A stretch of DNA of 27,539 bases from an uncultured Collinsella sp. (lineage in GTDB: Bacteria > Actinomycetota > Coriobacteriia > Coriobacteriales > Coriobacteriaceae): NCBI GenBank assembly GCA_937950325.1, contig CALFDJ010000010.1, positions 1-27,539 on the forward strand. The letters run 5' to 3'. The position numbers and the translations under genes are program-made. This document shows, piece after piece, positions 7,749-17,727 of this stretch. Below the pieces are notes generated by a model, which saw only the letters and a list, made by a program, of their open reading frames with translations, did no database searches and was not told the origin of the DNA. The stretch's first letter is position 1. Every line of letters starts with the position of its first letter.

Positions 7749-9254
7749 ATGGAGCGTGCAAGCGGCGTCCTCATGCCCGTCTCATCTCTGCCCGGACCAT
7801 ACGGAATCGGCGGCTTTGGCTGGAATGCCTACGACTTCGTCGATTTTCTCGCCTCGTGCAAACAACATTACTGGCAGATTCTGCCCCTTACGACGACCAG
7901 CTATGGCGATTCGCCCTATCAGTCGTTCTCGGCCCGCGCAGGCAACCCCAACTTTATCGACTTTGCCGAGCTTATCGAGGCAGGGTATCTGGAGCAGCGC
8001 GATATCGATGGCGTGTACCTGGGTTCTGACCCCAGTAACGTCGACTACGGTGCCATCTTTGGCGGCCGCCGTCAGATTCTCGACCGCGCCGCCGAGCGCT
8101 TTGCTGCCGACAAGCCGGCCGATTTCGATGACTTTATCCAGGCCAACGAGGACTGGCTCATCCCCTACTGTGAGTTCATGACCGTCAAAGAGGAGTGCGG
8201 TCTCAAGGCGTTTTGGGAGTGGCCCGCGGAGCTCCGCACCCGCGGCGAGGCTTCCGCCAAGGTCTGCGCCGACCATCCGGCGCGTATGCTCTACCACCAG
8301 ATGACGCAGTACTTCTTCGATCGCCAGTGGAGCCGCCTCAAGGCCTATGCCAACGAGCGCGACATTCTCATCATCGGCGACCTGCCCATCTACGTCTCGC
8401 GTGACTCCGTCGAGATGTGGGCGACGCCTGAGCTCTTTAAGATCGACGCCGCCGGCAATCCCGTGAGCGTCGCCGGCACGCCGCCCGACCAGTTCTCGGC
8501 CACCGGCCAGTACTGGGGCAACCCCATCTACGACTGGGACGCCATGGAGTCCGACGGCTTCTCCTGGTGGGAGGGCCGCATTCGCGCCGCCCTCGACATG
8601 TACGACGTCATCCGCCTGGATCACTTCCGCGGCTTCGAGGCCTATTGGGAGGTGCCGTTCTCCTCGCCCGATTCGTCCTACGGTTCGTGGACGCAGGGTC
8701 CCGGCCTCAAGTTCTTCAAGACGCTCGAGGAAAAGCTCGGCACGCTGCCCATCATCGCCGAGGACCTGGGCTTCCTCACCCCCGGCGTCATCGACATGCG
8801 CGACAACTCGGGCTTCCCCGGCATGAAGATCCTGCAGTTTGCCTTTGAGGGCACCAACTCGTACTACCTGCCGCATAACTACATCGCCAACACCGTCGCC
8901 TACGTGGGCACCCACGACAACGAGACGGCGCGCGGCTGGTTTGAGGGAACGGCCACCCCGCGTCAGCGCGAGCAGGCAGCCCTGTACACCCATCAGCAGG
9001 CCGGCGAACCCATGGCAGATGCACTCAATCGCACCATCGCCGCCAGCGTGAGTGACACGTGCATCTACACCATGCAAGACCTGCTCAACTTGGGCAACGA
9101 GGCGCGCATCAACACCCCTGCCACGCTGGGCGGCAACTGGACCTGGCGCATGCTCGACGGCGCCATCACCCGCGAGCTCGAGCACAAACTCACCGACTGG
9201 ACCGAGACCTACTTCCGCATCCCGTCGGAAGCCGAAATCGAGCTTCCTCAATAG
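7749..9254 (+). CDS. malQ: 4-alpha-glucanotransferase (amylomaltase, GH77)
   Basis: A 501-residue cytoplasmic enzyme that disproportionates maltodextrins by moving 4-alpha-glucan chains, producing glucose and longer chains for GlgP. The GH77 motifs are in order: IIGDLPIYVSRDSVEMW, the nucleophile in IRLDHFRGFEAYW (Asp291), the acid/base in IIAEDLGFLTPGV (Glu338) and YVGTHDNETARGW (Asp390). The length is typical of the bacterial short form. The start is uncertain: ATG 7749 has GGTGAG 7 nt upstream, while in-frame TTG 7734 and GTG 7737 sit too close to AAGAAGG. glgP follows after 128 bp with a hairpin between; the pair forms a maltodextrin/glycogen degradation unit. Confidence 0.95.
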   Translation: MERASGVLMPVSSLPGPYGIGGFGWNAYDFVDFLASCKQHYWQILPLTTTSYGDSPYQSFSARAGNPNFIDFAELIEAGYLEQRDIDGVYLGSDPSNVDYGAIFGGRRQILDRAAERFAADKPADFDDFIQANEDWLIPYCEFMTVKEECGLKAFWEWPAELRTRGEASAKVCADHPARMLYHQMTQYFFDRQWSRLKAYANERDILIIGDLPIYVSRDSVEMWATPELFKIDAAGNPVSVAGTPPDQFSATGQYWGNPIYDWDAMESDGFSWWEGRIRAALDMYDVIRLDHFRGFEAYWEVPFSSPDSSYGSWTQGPGLKFFKTLEEKLGTLPIIAEDLGFLTPGVIDMRDNSGFPGMKILQFAFEGTNSYYLPHNYIANTVAYVGTHDNETARGWFEGTATPRQREQAALYTHQQAGEPMADALNRTIAASVSDTCIYTMQDLLNLGNEARINTPATLGGNWTWRMLDGAITRELEHKLTDWTETYFRIPSEAEIELPQ

Positions 9255-9302
9255 GAGCTACCGCGCCCGACCCCTCCCCACCGTGCGGACGCGCTTGCTT
9301 TT

Positions 9303-9344
9303 CCCGCGCGAGGCCACCCCAATCCCCTCGCGCGGGCTTCTTAT
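9303..9344 (+). terminator. hairpin between malQ and glgP
   Basis: A perfect 10-bp GC stem (CCCGCGCGAG/CTCGCGCGGG, arms 9303-9312 and 9327-9336), followed by the weak tract CTTCTTAT. It ends 39 nt before the glgP ATG, so it may be a partial terminator setting the malQ to glgP expression ratio. No glgP promoter is obvious after it. Confidence 0.6.
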
Positions 9345-9382
9345 GAATTGCAGACATGAAACAACCCATCACAGGAGAAAAC

Positions 9383-11650
<2,268 letters not shown>

Positions 11651-11678
11651 TTTCGTTTCCTTTTACCCATCCTCTTGA

Positions 11679-11712
11679 AAGCGGAGTCGTGGCAACGCGG
11701 CTCCGCTTTTTG
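11679..11712 (+). terminator. intrinsic terminator of glgP
   Basis: AAGCGGAG (11679-11686) pairs with CTCCGCTT (11701-11708), extended by a weaker inner stem and followed by TTTTG. It lies 28 nt after the stop. Confidence 0.9.
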
Positions 11713-11751
11713 TGCCCGCACGCTACCCTGTGACCCGACTCGACCGAAGAA

Positions 11752-11967
11752 TCTCGATCTGTAACAACTACTCGGTAAAAACGGTCCCAGCTGTTACAGA
11801 TTGAGACATACCGGCCCCTCCCCTTGGGTTTATCTCGATCTGTAACATCTAGCAGCTGAAATTCACCTTTGGTGTTACAGATTTAGATGAAATGGTCAGC
11901 TCAGCGGAACTGTCTCGATCTGTAACATCTAACGTCCGAAATCAGCCTCACCCGTTACAGATCGAGA
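11752..11967. repeat. array of six alternately inverted 15-bp repeats with 25-bp spacing
   Basis: The 15-mer TCTCGATCTGTAACA occurs at 11752-11766, 11833-11847 and 11913-11927 on the plus strand. On the minus strand it occurs at 11792-11806 (one change), 11873-11887 (two changes) and 11953-11967 (last base changed). The gaps are 25, 26, 25, 25 and 25 bp, a repeat period of 40-41 bp. Each +/- pair can form a 15-bp hairpin with a 25-nt loop, giving three hairpins about 80 bp apart. Loops of units 2 and 3 share a TCTA...GAAAT pattern; gaps are otherwise unrelated. It occupies most of the gene-free stretch 11713-11994, where no ORF is credible. Confidence 0.95.
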
Positions 11968-11994
11968 CAAACGACCGGTCAGACAGCCCCAACA

Positions 11995-12038
11995 CAAAAA
12001 AGGCTCCCCTCTCGCCCAGTGGACGGGAGGGGAGCCTT
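11995..12038 (-). terminator. intrinsic terminator of the ABC operon
   Basis: A perfect 12-bp stem (AAGGCTCCCCTC, 12000-12011, with 12027-12038) and a 15-nt loop. On the minus strand it is followed by a run of Ts, so it ends the four-gene operon whose last stop is at 12107. Confidence 0.88.
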
Positions 12039-12106
12039 ATATGTGACCGCGGCAAAAGGATGGCAATACCGCAGTCGCCCAAAGGGAGGGCCTGGATGCA
12101 CCGGGC

Positions 12107-13306
12107 CTAGATAAGGTTCTTGCCAGAGACCTTATCGAAGAGGTGGGTCGCGTTCTTCTCGAACTTGAACCAGATGGTGTCGCCAGCCTTGAGCGCGCCC
12201 TTGGCCTCGAGGTCGACGACGGGGATAATCAGGACAAACTGGCCGTCGGGAGCGGTCACGTGGACATGCTCGGTCGAGCCCATGAGCTCGGTCACCTCGA
12301 CGGTACCCTGGAGCGCGCCCTCCTCGCCCTTGTCGGCAAGCAGGATCTGCTCGGGACGCACGCCGGCCGTAATCTCCTTCACGTCGCCGCCGTTCCAGTT
12401 GAGGGCAAGCTGAGCGCAAGTCTCGGGGGCGAGCGCCACGTTCATATCCTCGGTCTTGACGGTAAAGCCGTTGCCCGAGCGCACCAGCTGGGCATCGAAG
12501 AAGTTCATCTGCGGCACGCCGATGAAACCGGCGACGAAGATGTTCGCGGGATGGTTGAAGACCTCCTGCGGCGTGGCGATCTGCTGGACGACGCCGTCCT
12601 TCATGACCACGATACGGTCGCCAAGGGTCATGGCCTCGGTCTGGTCGTGAGTAACATAAATGAACGTGCCCTTGATCTCGTGGCGCAGCTTAATGAGCTC
12701 GGCACGCATCTGGTTACGAAGCTTGGCGTCCAGGTTGGACAGCGGCTCGTCCATCAGGAAAACCTTGGGGTCACGCACGATGGCGCGGCCGATAGCGACA
12801 CGCTGGCGCTGGCCGCCGGAGAGCGCCTTGGGCTTACGGTCGAGGTACTCGGTAATGCCCAGAATCTCGGCAGCAGAGCGAACCTTGCGGTCGATCTCGT
12901 CCTTGGGAACCTTCTTGAGCTCGAGCGTAAATGCCATGTTCTCGTACACCGTCATATTGGGGTACAGAGCGTAGCTCTGGAACACCATGGCGATGTCGCG
13001 GTCCTTGGGCGCCACGTCGTTGACACGCTTGCCATCGATGAGCACATCGCCCGAGGTAATGTCCTCCAGGCCGGCGACCATGCGCATCGTCGTGGACTTA
13101 CCGCAGCCAGAGGGGCCAACGAGGACGACGAACTCCTGGTCGTGAACGGTGAGGTTGAAGTCCTCTACAGCGAGCACACCGTCCTCGGTAACCTTGAGGT
13201 TGTGCTTCTTCTCCTCGGTCTTCTTCTTTTTGCCAAAGAAGCCCTTCTTTTTTGACTCGTTGTTGGGATACACCTTCTGAACATGTTTGAGAACGATCTC
13301 GGCCAT
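12107..13306 (-). CDS. carbohydrate ABC transporter ATPase (MsiK/UgpC/MalK type)
   Basis: A 399-residue cytoplasmic ATPase that powers the two permeases encoded upstream. Walker A is GPSGCGKST (residues 64-72), the signature is LSGGQRQRVAIGRA, Walker B is VFLMDEPLSNLD, and the switch His is in VTHDQTEAMTLGDR. The C-terminal about 150 residues are the TOBE/OB regulatory domain typical of CUT1 sugar importers. Odd feature: residues about 17-41 are an extra Lys-rich insert (KKKGFFGKKKKTEEKK) between the first strand and Walker A, moving Walker A about 25 residues later than usual. MsiK-type ATPases can serve several importers, but here it is the last gene of one operon. Confidence 0.94.
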   Translation of the reverse strand: MAEIVLKHVQKVYPNNESKKKGFFGKKKKTEEKKHNLKVTEDGVLAVEDFNLTVHDQEFVVLVGPSGCGKSTTMRMVAGLEDITSGDVLIDGKRVNDVAPKDRDIAMVFQSYALYPNMTVYENMAFTLELKKVPKDEIDRKVRSAAEILGITEYLDRKPKALSGGQRQRVAIGRAIVRDPKVFLMDEPLSNLDAKLRNQMRAELIKLRHEIKGTFIYVTHDQTEAMTLGDRIVVMKDGVVQQIATPQEVFNHPANIFVAGFIGVPQMNFFDAQLVRSGNGFTVKTEDMNVALAPETCAQLALNWNGGDVKEITAGVRPEQILLADKGEEGALQGTVEVTELMGSTEHVHVTAPDGQFVLIIPVVDLEAKGALKAGDTIWFKFEKNATHLFDKVSGKNLI

Positions 13307-13323
13307 GTCTCTACCTTTCGATA

Positions 13324-13350
13324 TGCGGCGCCGCGCTGAGGGGCGCCGCA
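13324..13350 (-). other. intra-operon hairpin between permease and ATPase genes
   Basis: A 9-bp perfect stem (TGCGGCGCC/GGCGCCGCA) with a 9-nt loop and no T-run. It lies between the second permease stop (13375) and the ATPase start (13306) and may act in mRNA processing or differential stability. Confidence 0.6.
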
Positions 13351-13374
13351 GAAACTTGCAAAACAGTTACGGCA

Positions 13375-14214
13375 TCAGCCCTTGACGGCACCTGCCACCA
13401 CGCCGTCGATGATGTACTTCTGACAGAGGATGTACATGATAACGATGGGGATAACGACCATCATGATGCAGGCCATCATGGGGCCGAGCTCGACGTGGCC
13501 GTAGCCGCCGCGGAAGTACTGGATCAAGATAGGAATGGTCTTGTACTTGGTGGAGTCGAGCGTAAGGTAGGGCAGCAGATAGTCGTTCCAGACCCACATG
13601 GTCTCGAGGATGCCGACCGAAAGATAGGTGGGCTTCATGATGGGAAGGACGATCTTAAAGAACACCTGGACCGGGTTGCAGCCGTCAATCATGGCCGCCT
13701 CCTCGATCTCGAGCGGGATGTTCTTTACAAAACCGGCGAACATAAAGACCGCCAGGCCCGCGCCAAAGCCGAGGTAGATAAAGCAGATGTTGAACGGCGT
13801 GTTGAAGCCGATGCGGTCCGCCAAATTGGACAGCGTGAACATGAGCATCTGGAACGGCACGACCATCGAGAACACGAACAGGTAATAGAAGAAGTTCGAG
13901 ATCTTGTTGTTGACACGAACCACGTACCAAGCGCACATGGAGCAGCACACCAAGATCAGCACGACCGACGTGACCGTGATGATGAGCGAGTACATAAATG
14001 CCGAGGCAAAGCCCTGCTCGTTAAGGGCGTGCATGTAGTTTGCGAGGCCGTTGAACGTCTCGGGCGTGAGCAGATCGAATGCCGTGGTGGTGCTGATTGC
14101 GGTCGCTTTCTTAAAAGAATTAAGCGCGATCATGAACACGGGGTAGATCCACGCGAGCGACAGGATCGTAAAGAAAATCGAGAGCGCGCGGTTGATAACC
14201 TTATCGCGTTTCAT
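13375..14214 (-). CDS. sugar ABC transporter permease (MalG/UgpE type)
   Basis: A 279-residue inner-membrane protein with about six transmembrane helices. The ATPase-contact EAA loop is visible (IEEAAMIDGCNPVQVFFKIVLPIMKP), as is the short N-terminal tail before the first helix (ALSIFFTILSLAWIYPVFMIALNS) typical of MalG-like subunits. Its start codon overlaps the stop of the first permease by one base (TAATG), which signals translational coupling and equal stoichiometry. It pairs with the MalF-like subunit in the membrane channel of a CUT1 importer. The sugar is not deducible from the permease. Confidence 0.94.
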   Translation of the reverse strand: MKRDKVINRALSIFFTILSLAWIYPVFMIALNSFKKATAISTTTAFDLLTPETFNGLANYMHALNEQGFASAFMYSLIITVTSVVLILVCCSMCAWYVVRVNNKISNFFYYLFVFSMVVPFQMLMFTLSNLADRIGFNTPFNICFIYLGFGAGLAVFMFAGFVKNIPLEIEEAAMIDGCNPVQVFFKIVLPIMKPTYLSVGILETMWVWNDYLLPYLTLDSTKYKTIPILIQYFRGGYGHVELGPMMACIMMVVIPIVIMYILCQKYIIDGVVAGAVKG

Positions 14215-15068
14215 TACTGCTGCACCTCCTTGGACCTCGTGGCCTTAAGCTGGATCATGGAGATGGCCACGACCAGGATGCAGAAGATAACCGCCTTGGC
14301 CTGACCGATGCCCTGCCATGCGATACCGGCACGCGAATAGAACGTGTTGTAGATGTTCAGGGCGAGCATCTCGGTGGAGTGCGCGGGGGCGCCGCCGGTA
14401 AGGGCGAGGTTCTGGTCGAACAGCTTAAAGCCGTTGGTGATGGACAGGAACAGGCAGATGGTGATGGTCGGCATCAGGTTAGGGATCTTAACCTTCCAAA
14501 ACGTCTGCCATGCCGTAGCGCCGTCGACCTTGGCGGCCTCGATGTAGTCGGACGGAATGGACTGCAGACCGGCGATGTAGATGATCATCATGTAGCCGAC
14601 CTGCTGCCACAGGGTCAGGATGATAAGGCCCCAGAAGCCAGCAGCAGAGTTAAGGGCGATGAGCTGGGCGCCCACGTTGGAGAGCAGGCAGTTGATCAGA
14701 ATCTGCCAAATGTAGCCCAGCACGATGCCGCCGATCAGGTTAGGCATAAAGAAGATCGTACGGAAGATGTTGGTGCCTTTGAGCGCCTTGCGGGTGAGCG
14801 CCTGCGCAATGGCCAGGGCGATCACGTTGATGAGCACCGTCGACAGGAAGGCAAACGCCACGGTAAAGAAGAACGACGTGGAGAACTGCGGATCGGACAG
14901 CGCGCGCACGTAGTTCTCGATACCGACAAAGTGCGCGTTACTAATGATAATAAACTGGCAGAACGAGAGATAGAAGCCCTGGATAAAGGGAATCACGAAC
15001 CCGATCATAAACGCCAGGCACGTGGGCAACATAAAGAGCGGCCACCAGCGCTTGAGTGCTTTGCCCAT
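14214..15068 (-). CDS. sugar ABC transporter permease (MalF/UgpA type)
   Basis: A 284-residue membrane protein with about six helices, the first at residues about 10-33 after a short basic N-terminus (MGKALKRWW). The EAA loop is YIEAAKVDGATAWQTFWKVKIPNLMP. AAAGGACC precedes the ATG. It is compact, like UgpA/LacF subunits, and lacks the large periplasmic loop of E. coli MalF. It is separated from the upstream substrate-binding gene by a strong hairpin and fused by a one-base overlap to the second permease. Confidence 0.94.
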   Translation of the reverse strand: MGKALKRWWPLFMLPTCLAFMIGFVIPFIQGFYLSFCQFIIISNAHFVGIENYVRALSDPQFSTSFFFTVAFAFLSTVLINVIALAIAQALTRKALKGTNIFRTIFFMPNLIGGIVLGYIWQILINCLLSNVGAQLIALNSAAGFWGLIILTLWQQVGYMMIIYIAGLQSIPSDYIEAAKVDGATAWQTFWKVKIPNLMPTITICLFLSITNGFKLFDQNLALTGGAPAHSTEMLALNIYNTFYSRAGIAWQGIGQAKAVIFCILVVAISMIQLKATRSKEVQQ

Positions 15069-15088
15069 AATAGGGTCCTTTCAATATG

Positions 15089-15124
15089 CAGGGGGCGGGC
15101 AAACCAACGTCTGCCCGCCCCCTG
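15089..15124 (-). other. strong intra-operon hairpin after the binding-protein gene
   Basis: A perfect 13-bp GC stem (CAGGGGGCGGGCA/TGCCCGCCCCCTG) with a 10-nt loop and no T-run, between the binding-protein stop (15156) and the first permease start (15068). Hairpins here commonly protect the binding-protein mRNA or partly terminate, giving excess binding protein over membrane subunits. That role is inferred. Confidence 0.7.
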
Positions 15125-15155
15125 TCGCTAATCAGATAGCTTGGGCAGCAACTGC

Positions 15156-16472
15156 TTACTCGGAAGCAGCCTTCTCGGTCTTCCAGCCATCGACGAAGGC
15201 GTTCTTGACGCCGTCCCACTTGCTGTTATCGGCAGCGTAGGCAATCAGAGCCTGCTTGAGGTTCTTCTTCCACTCCTCGGAGGGAATGTAGACGAAGTCC
15301 CAAGCGACGGTCTTCTTGCCGTCCTTGGCCATGGCAACGGCCTGCTGCGAGAAGACGTTGGTGGTCTCCTTGGCGCTCTTGAACGGAGCGGTCAGACCCA
15401 TCTTGTCGGCGATGATACTGGTCGGGGTGTCAGCGGTGACGCACCAATACATGAAGTCCTCGGTGGCCTTCTGGGCATCCTCGGAAGCCTGGGAACTGAC
15501 GCACCAGTAGTTCTCGCCGCCGGAGCACAGGCCCTGGTTCTCCTCGCCGTCAACACCGATGTAGATGGGCATCATGCCAATCTGATCGTCGGTCATGCCG
15601 GCCTTGACGAGGTCAGAGTAGGCCCAAGAGCCGTTCTGGTAGAAGACGGCCTTGCCGGTTGCGAACTCGTTGGTGGCGTCGTCGCCGGTCTTGGAAGCGA
15701 GCTGCGAAGGATCGCAGGTGGAGTCGGTGATGTACAGGTCGAAGATCTGCTTGTAGTTGTCGAGGAACTCACCCTTGATCTCGTCGTCCTCCTGGTTGTG
15801 CTCCTTCTCGAACTCGTAGTAGAGCGGCATGTTGGCAAGGTGGGTGGTGTAGCGCCAGCTGGAGGAGTCGTCCATGCCGGCGGAAGTGAAGGCACCCTCA
15901 ATGCCAAGCTCGTCCTTGCGGGCCTGGATGTCATCGGCACAAGCCTTCAGCTTGTCGAAGGAGTTGATGTCCTCGGCCTTGTAGCCAGCCTTCTCGAGCA
16001 GCTGCTTGTTGTAAATAATGCCGAAGCTCTCCTGAACCCAGTCGATGCACACATCCTTGCCGTCGGACTGCAGAGCCAGGGAGTCGTCAATGAGCTCACC
16101 GCGGAGCTTGGTATCGGACAGGTCGGCGCAGTAATCCTTCCAGTTCTTAAGACCGGTGGGGCCGTTGACCTGGAACAGGGTCGGAGCGGAGCTCTTGGAC
16201 ATCTCGGACTTGAGCTTCTCCTCGTAGGTGTTGGAGGCGGCGGTCACGATCTTGACCTCGACGCCCTTCTCCTTCTTATAGGCCTTGGCGATCTCCTTCC
16301 ACTCCTTGTCGACCTCGGGCTTGAATTGGAGGAAGTAGACCTCGGCAGCGTCACCAGAAGCAGAGGAGCCGGAGCCGGCAGAACCGCCGCAACCCACGAG
16401 ACCCAGACCAAGAACCGCAGCCGCGGAACCAGCAAAGCCCAGGAACTGCCTTCTGCTCATTTCGTTCTTCAT
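15156..16472 (-). CDS. extracellular sugar-binding lipoprotein of ABC importer
   Basis: A 438-residue solute-binding protein (MalE-like, cluster 1/CUT1). The N-terminus carries both a twin-arginine motif (SRRQFLG) and a lipobox LVGC (Cys28), so it is a Tat-exported lipoprotein anchored outside the membrane. The mature part starts with a Gly/Ser linker and continues EVYFLQFKPEVDKEWKEIAKAYKKEKGV, the usual opening of this family. The start at 16472 follows AAAGGGTGG; the GTG six codons earlier overlaps that site. It is the first gene of the importer operon. The location next to malQ/glgP suggests maltodextrins or another alpha-glucoside, but the ligand is not proven. Confidence 0.93.
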   Translation of the reverse strand: MKNEMSRRQFLGFAGSAAAVLGLGLVGCGGSAGSGSSASGDAAEVYFLQFKPEVDKEWKEIAKAYKKEKGVEVKIVTAASNTYEEKLKSEMSKSSAPTLFQVNGPTGLKNWKDYCADLSDTKLRGELIDDSLALQSDGKDVCIDWVQESFGIIYNKQLLEKAGYKAEDINSFDKLKACADDIQARKDELGIEGAFTSAGMDDSSSWRYTTHLANMPLYYEFEKEHNQEDDEIKGEFLDNYKQIFDLYITDSTCDPSQLASKTGDDATNEFATGKAVFYQNGSWAYSDLVKAGMTDDQIGMMPIYIGVDGEENQGLCSGGENYWCVSSQASEDAQKATEDFMYWCVTADTPTSIIADKMGLTAPFKSAKETTNVFSQQAVAMAKDGKKTVAWDFVYIPSEEWKKNLKQALIAYAADNSKWDGVKNAFVDGWKTEKAASE

Positions 16473-16560
16473 TACAATCCACCCTTTCACACCGTGGCGG
16501 CACCCTTTGCCGCCGCCTTCGGAGATTGGCTCGGGGACTTTGCCCCTTTTGCTGATTTGT

Positions 16561-16592
16561 ACAATACGCTATTTGATTAGTTGTTTGAACAA
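16561..16592 (-). promoter_or_regulatory. ABC operon promoter with dyad operator
   Basis: On the minus strand -35 TTCAAA (16584-16589) and -10 TATTGT (16561-16566) are separated by 17 bp. The -35 is embedded in TTGTTCAAACAA, an inverted repeat TTGTT/AACAA (16581-16592), suited to repression. A second TTGT/ACAA dyad (TTGTATAAACAA on plus) lies at 16656-16667. The remainder of 16473-16778 holds the terminator at 16688 and no gene. Confidence 0.55.
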
Positions 16593-16687
16593 GTATTACT
16601 AGAGCGGTAGGAAAACTTCGGTGAACGGTAATTTCAACTTGATACTTGACAAGTTTTGTATAAACAATTATTTGTTATCGAATGCAG

Positions 16688-16732
16688 AGAAAACGCCCGG
16701 TCAAGCCGATGCATCGTCGGTTTGACCGGGCG
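16688..16732 (-). terminator. intrinsic terminator of the TreR-like gene
   Basis: Arms 16694-16709 and 16717-16732 form a 16-bp stem with one wobble and a 7-nt loop. The minus-strand 3' side continues into TTTTC. It follows the regulator stop at 16779. Confidence 0.85.
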
Positions 16733-16778
16733 CTTTCGCTTTGAGGGCATGGGTTTCGTCAGGCTGCGAGCTAGCCGG

Positions 16779-17498
16779 CTATCGCTTGGAGTTGACGCGG
16801 TAGTGGAAGATCTCGGGATGCGTGCGGGCATGCGTGACCTCGAACAAGATGCCGTCCGAGGTGTACGACTGGCTCTCCATGACGGCAACGCAGTTGTATT
16901 TTCCGAGGTCAAGATAGCTGCAGTCCTCATCGTTGGCAAGCTCGACGCTCACTGTACGGCGACTCGCCATCACCTTGACGCCGCGTTTGTGCTCCAGATA
17001 GTCGTAAATTGACTTTGCGGCGATCTCGGGCGTCAGCCCCTTGGCGATTGACTCCAAAAAGTAACCATGGTCTACTTGGCGCGCATTGCCGTTAAGGCTT
17101 CGGACACGCACCACGCGAATCAACTCCTCGCCCACCTTAAAGCCCAGACGACGAGAGAGCTGCTCGGTGCAAATCAAATGCTCAAAAGACTTAACGTCCG
17201 TCGATGCAACGGCATTGTTGCGCTTTGCAAATTCGCCAAACGACTCGACTTCCTCGAGTGCGCCCAGCATGTCGGTTTCGCCCTTGAGCCAAATAGCGCG
17301 CACGCCCTTGCCGTGTATAGGCTGCACAAACATCTGGTCGGCCAGCATGCTCAAGGCGCGTCGAACGGTATTGCGCGTGCAGCCAAACTCCGCGGTCAGC
17401 TCGGCTTCGGTTGGCAGCATCTCCTGAAACGCATAGGTCCCATTAATGATGCGCGAGCGTATTTCTCGGTAGATTCCTTCGTATATCGCTTTTGGCAT
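16779..17498 (-). CDS. GntR/UTRA repressor, TreR-like
   Basis: A 239-residue repressor. The winged helix is at residues about 5-70 (YREIRSRIINGTYAFQEMLPTEAELTAEFGCTRNTVRRALSMLADQ). The UTRA domain contains YFLESIAKGLTPEI, then SIYDYLEHKRGVKV, and ends with LFEVTHARTHPEIFHYR. These match the remembered layout of Bacillus TreR (SIYEYIE near the middle, FQYTESRHRLDKFRF at the end), the trehalose-6-phosphate-sensing repressor. It is transcribed divergently from the PTS fusion gene, the usual arrangement for a repressor of a PTS disaccharide permease. Its effector is likely a disaccharide phosphate, either trehalose-6-phosphate or a related glucoside phosphate. Confidence 0.88.
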   Translation of the reverse strand: MPKAIYEGIYREIRSRIINGTYAFQEMLPTEAELTAEFGCTRNTVRRALSMLADQMFVQPIHGKGVRAIWLKGETDMLGALEEVESFGEFAKRNNAVASTDVKSFEHLICTEQLSRRLGFKVGEELIRVVRVRSLNGNARQVDHGYFLESIAKGLTPEIAAKSIYDYLEHKRGVKVMASRRTVSVELANDEDCSYLDLGKYNCVAVMESQSYTSDGILFEVTHARTHPEIFHYRVNSKR

Positions 17499-17552
17499 TG
17501 TTTCACCTCTACATTATTTATTTCCGGCTAGGCACGATAGCATTTCTTAAAG

Positions 17553-17684
17553 TTGTTTAAACCGAATATCGGTAAAGCGACAGGATTTAACCGTTGACGG
17601 TTTCTGTCATGCCCAAATCGGTTTCGCTCAAAACTGCCGGTACGACAATCGTCTGGTCCTCTACAATGAATCCATTGTTTAAAC
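17553..17684. promoter_or_regulatory. divergent control region of TreR-like gene and PTS fusion
   Basis: TTGTTTAAAC occurs exactly at 17553-17562 and 17675-17684. A plus-strand -10-like TACAAT lies at 17662-17667, so the second copy falls just downstream of the -10, near the transcription start of the PTS gene, a classic repressor position. A further inverted pair CCGAATATCG (17562-17571) and CGATATTCGG (17708-17717) brackets the region. GGAAGG at 17716-17721 is the PTS gene ribosome site. Confidence 0.55.
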
Positions 17685-17727
17685 GTTTCCCCACGCGCAA
17701 CGCGCCTCGATATTCGGAAGGCAGAAC

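Noticed and set aside
7782..9251. 489-residue minus-strand ORF opposite malQ
   Set aside because: Antisense artefact of GC-biased codons; malQ has all GH77 motifs and a good context.
11752..11967. CRISPR array
   Set aside because: Regular spacing is present, but repeats are 15 bp, alternate in orientation and no cas gene is in the window.
12143..13255. 370-residue plus-strand ORF opposite the ABC ATPase gene
   Set aside because: Shadow frame; the minus strand carries Walker A, signature and Walker B motifs.
15141..16580. 479-residue plus-strand ORF opposite the binding-protein gene
   Set aside because: Leu/Val/Gly-rich shadow with no motif; it also runs through the opposite gene's promoter.
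16647..16675. TTGACA with a possible -10 on the plus strand, suggesting a short RNA ending at the terminator near 16694-16738
   Set aside because: The -10 (TATTTG) is poor and the putative transcript would be only about 50 nt; not enough support.
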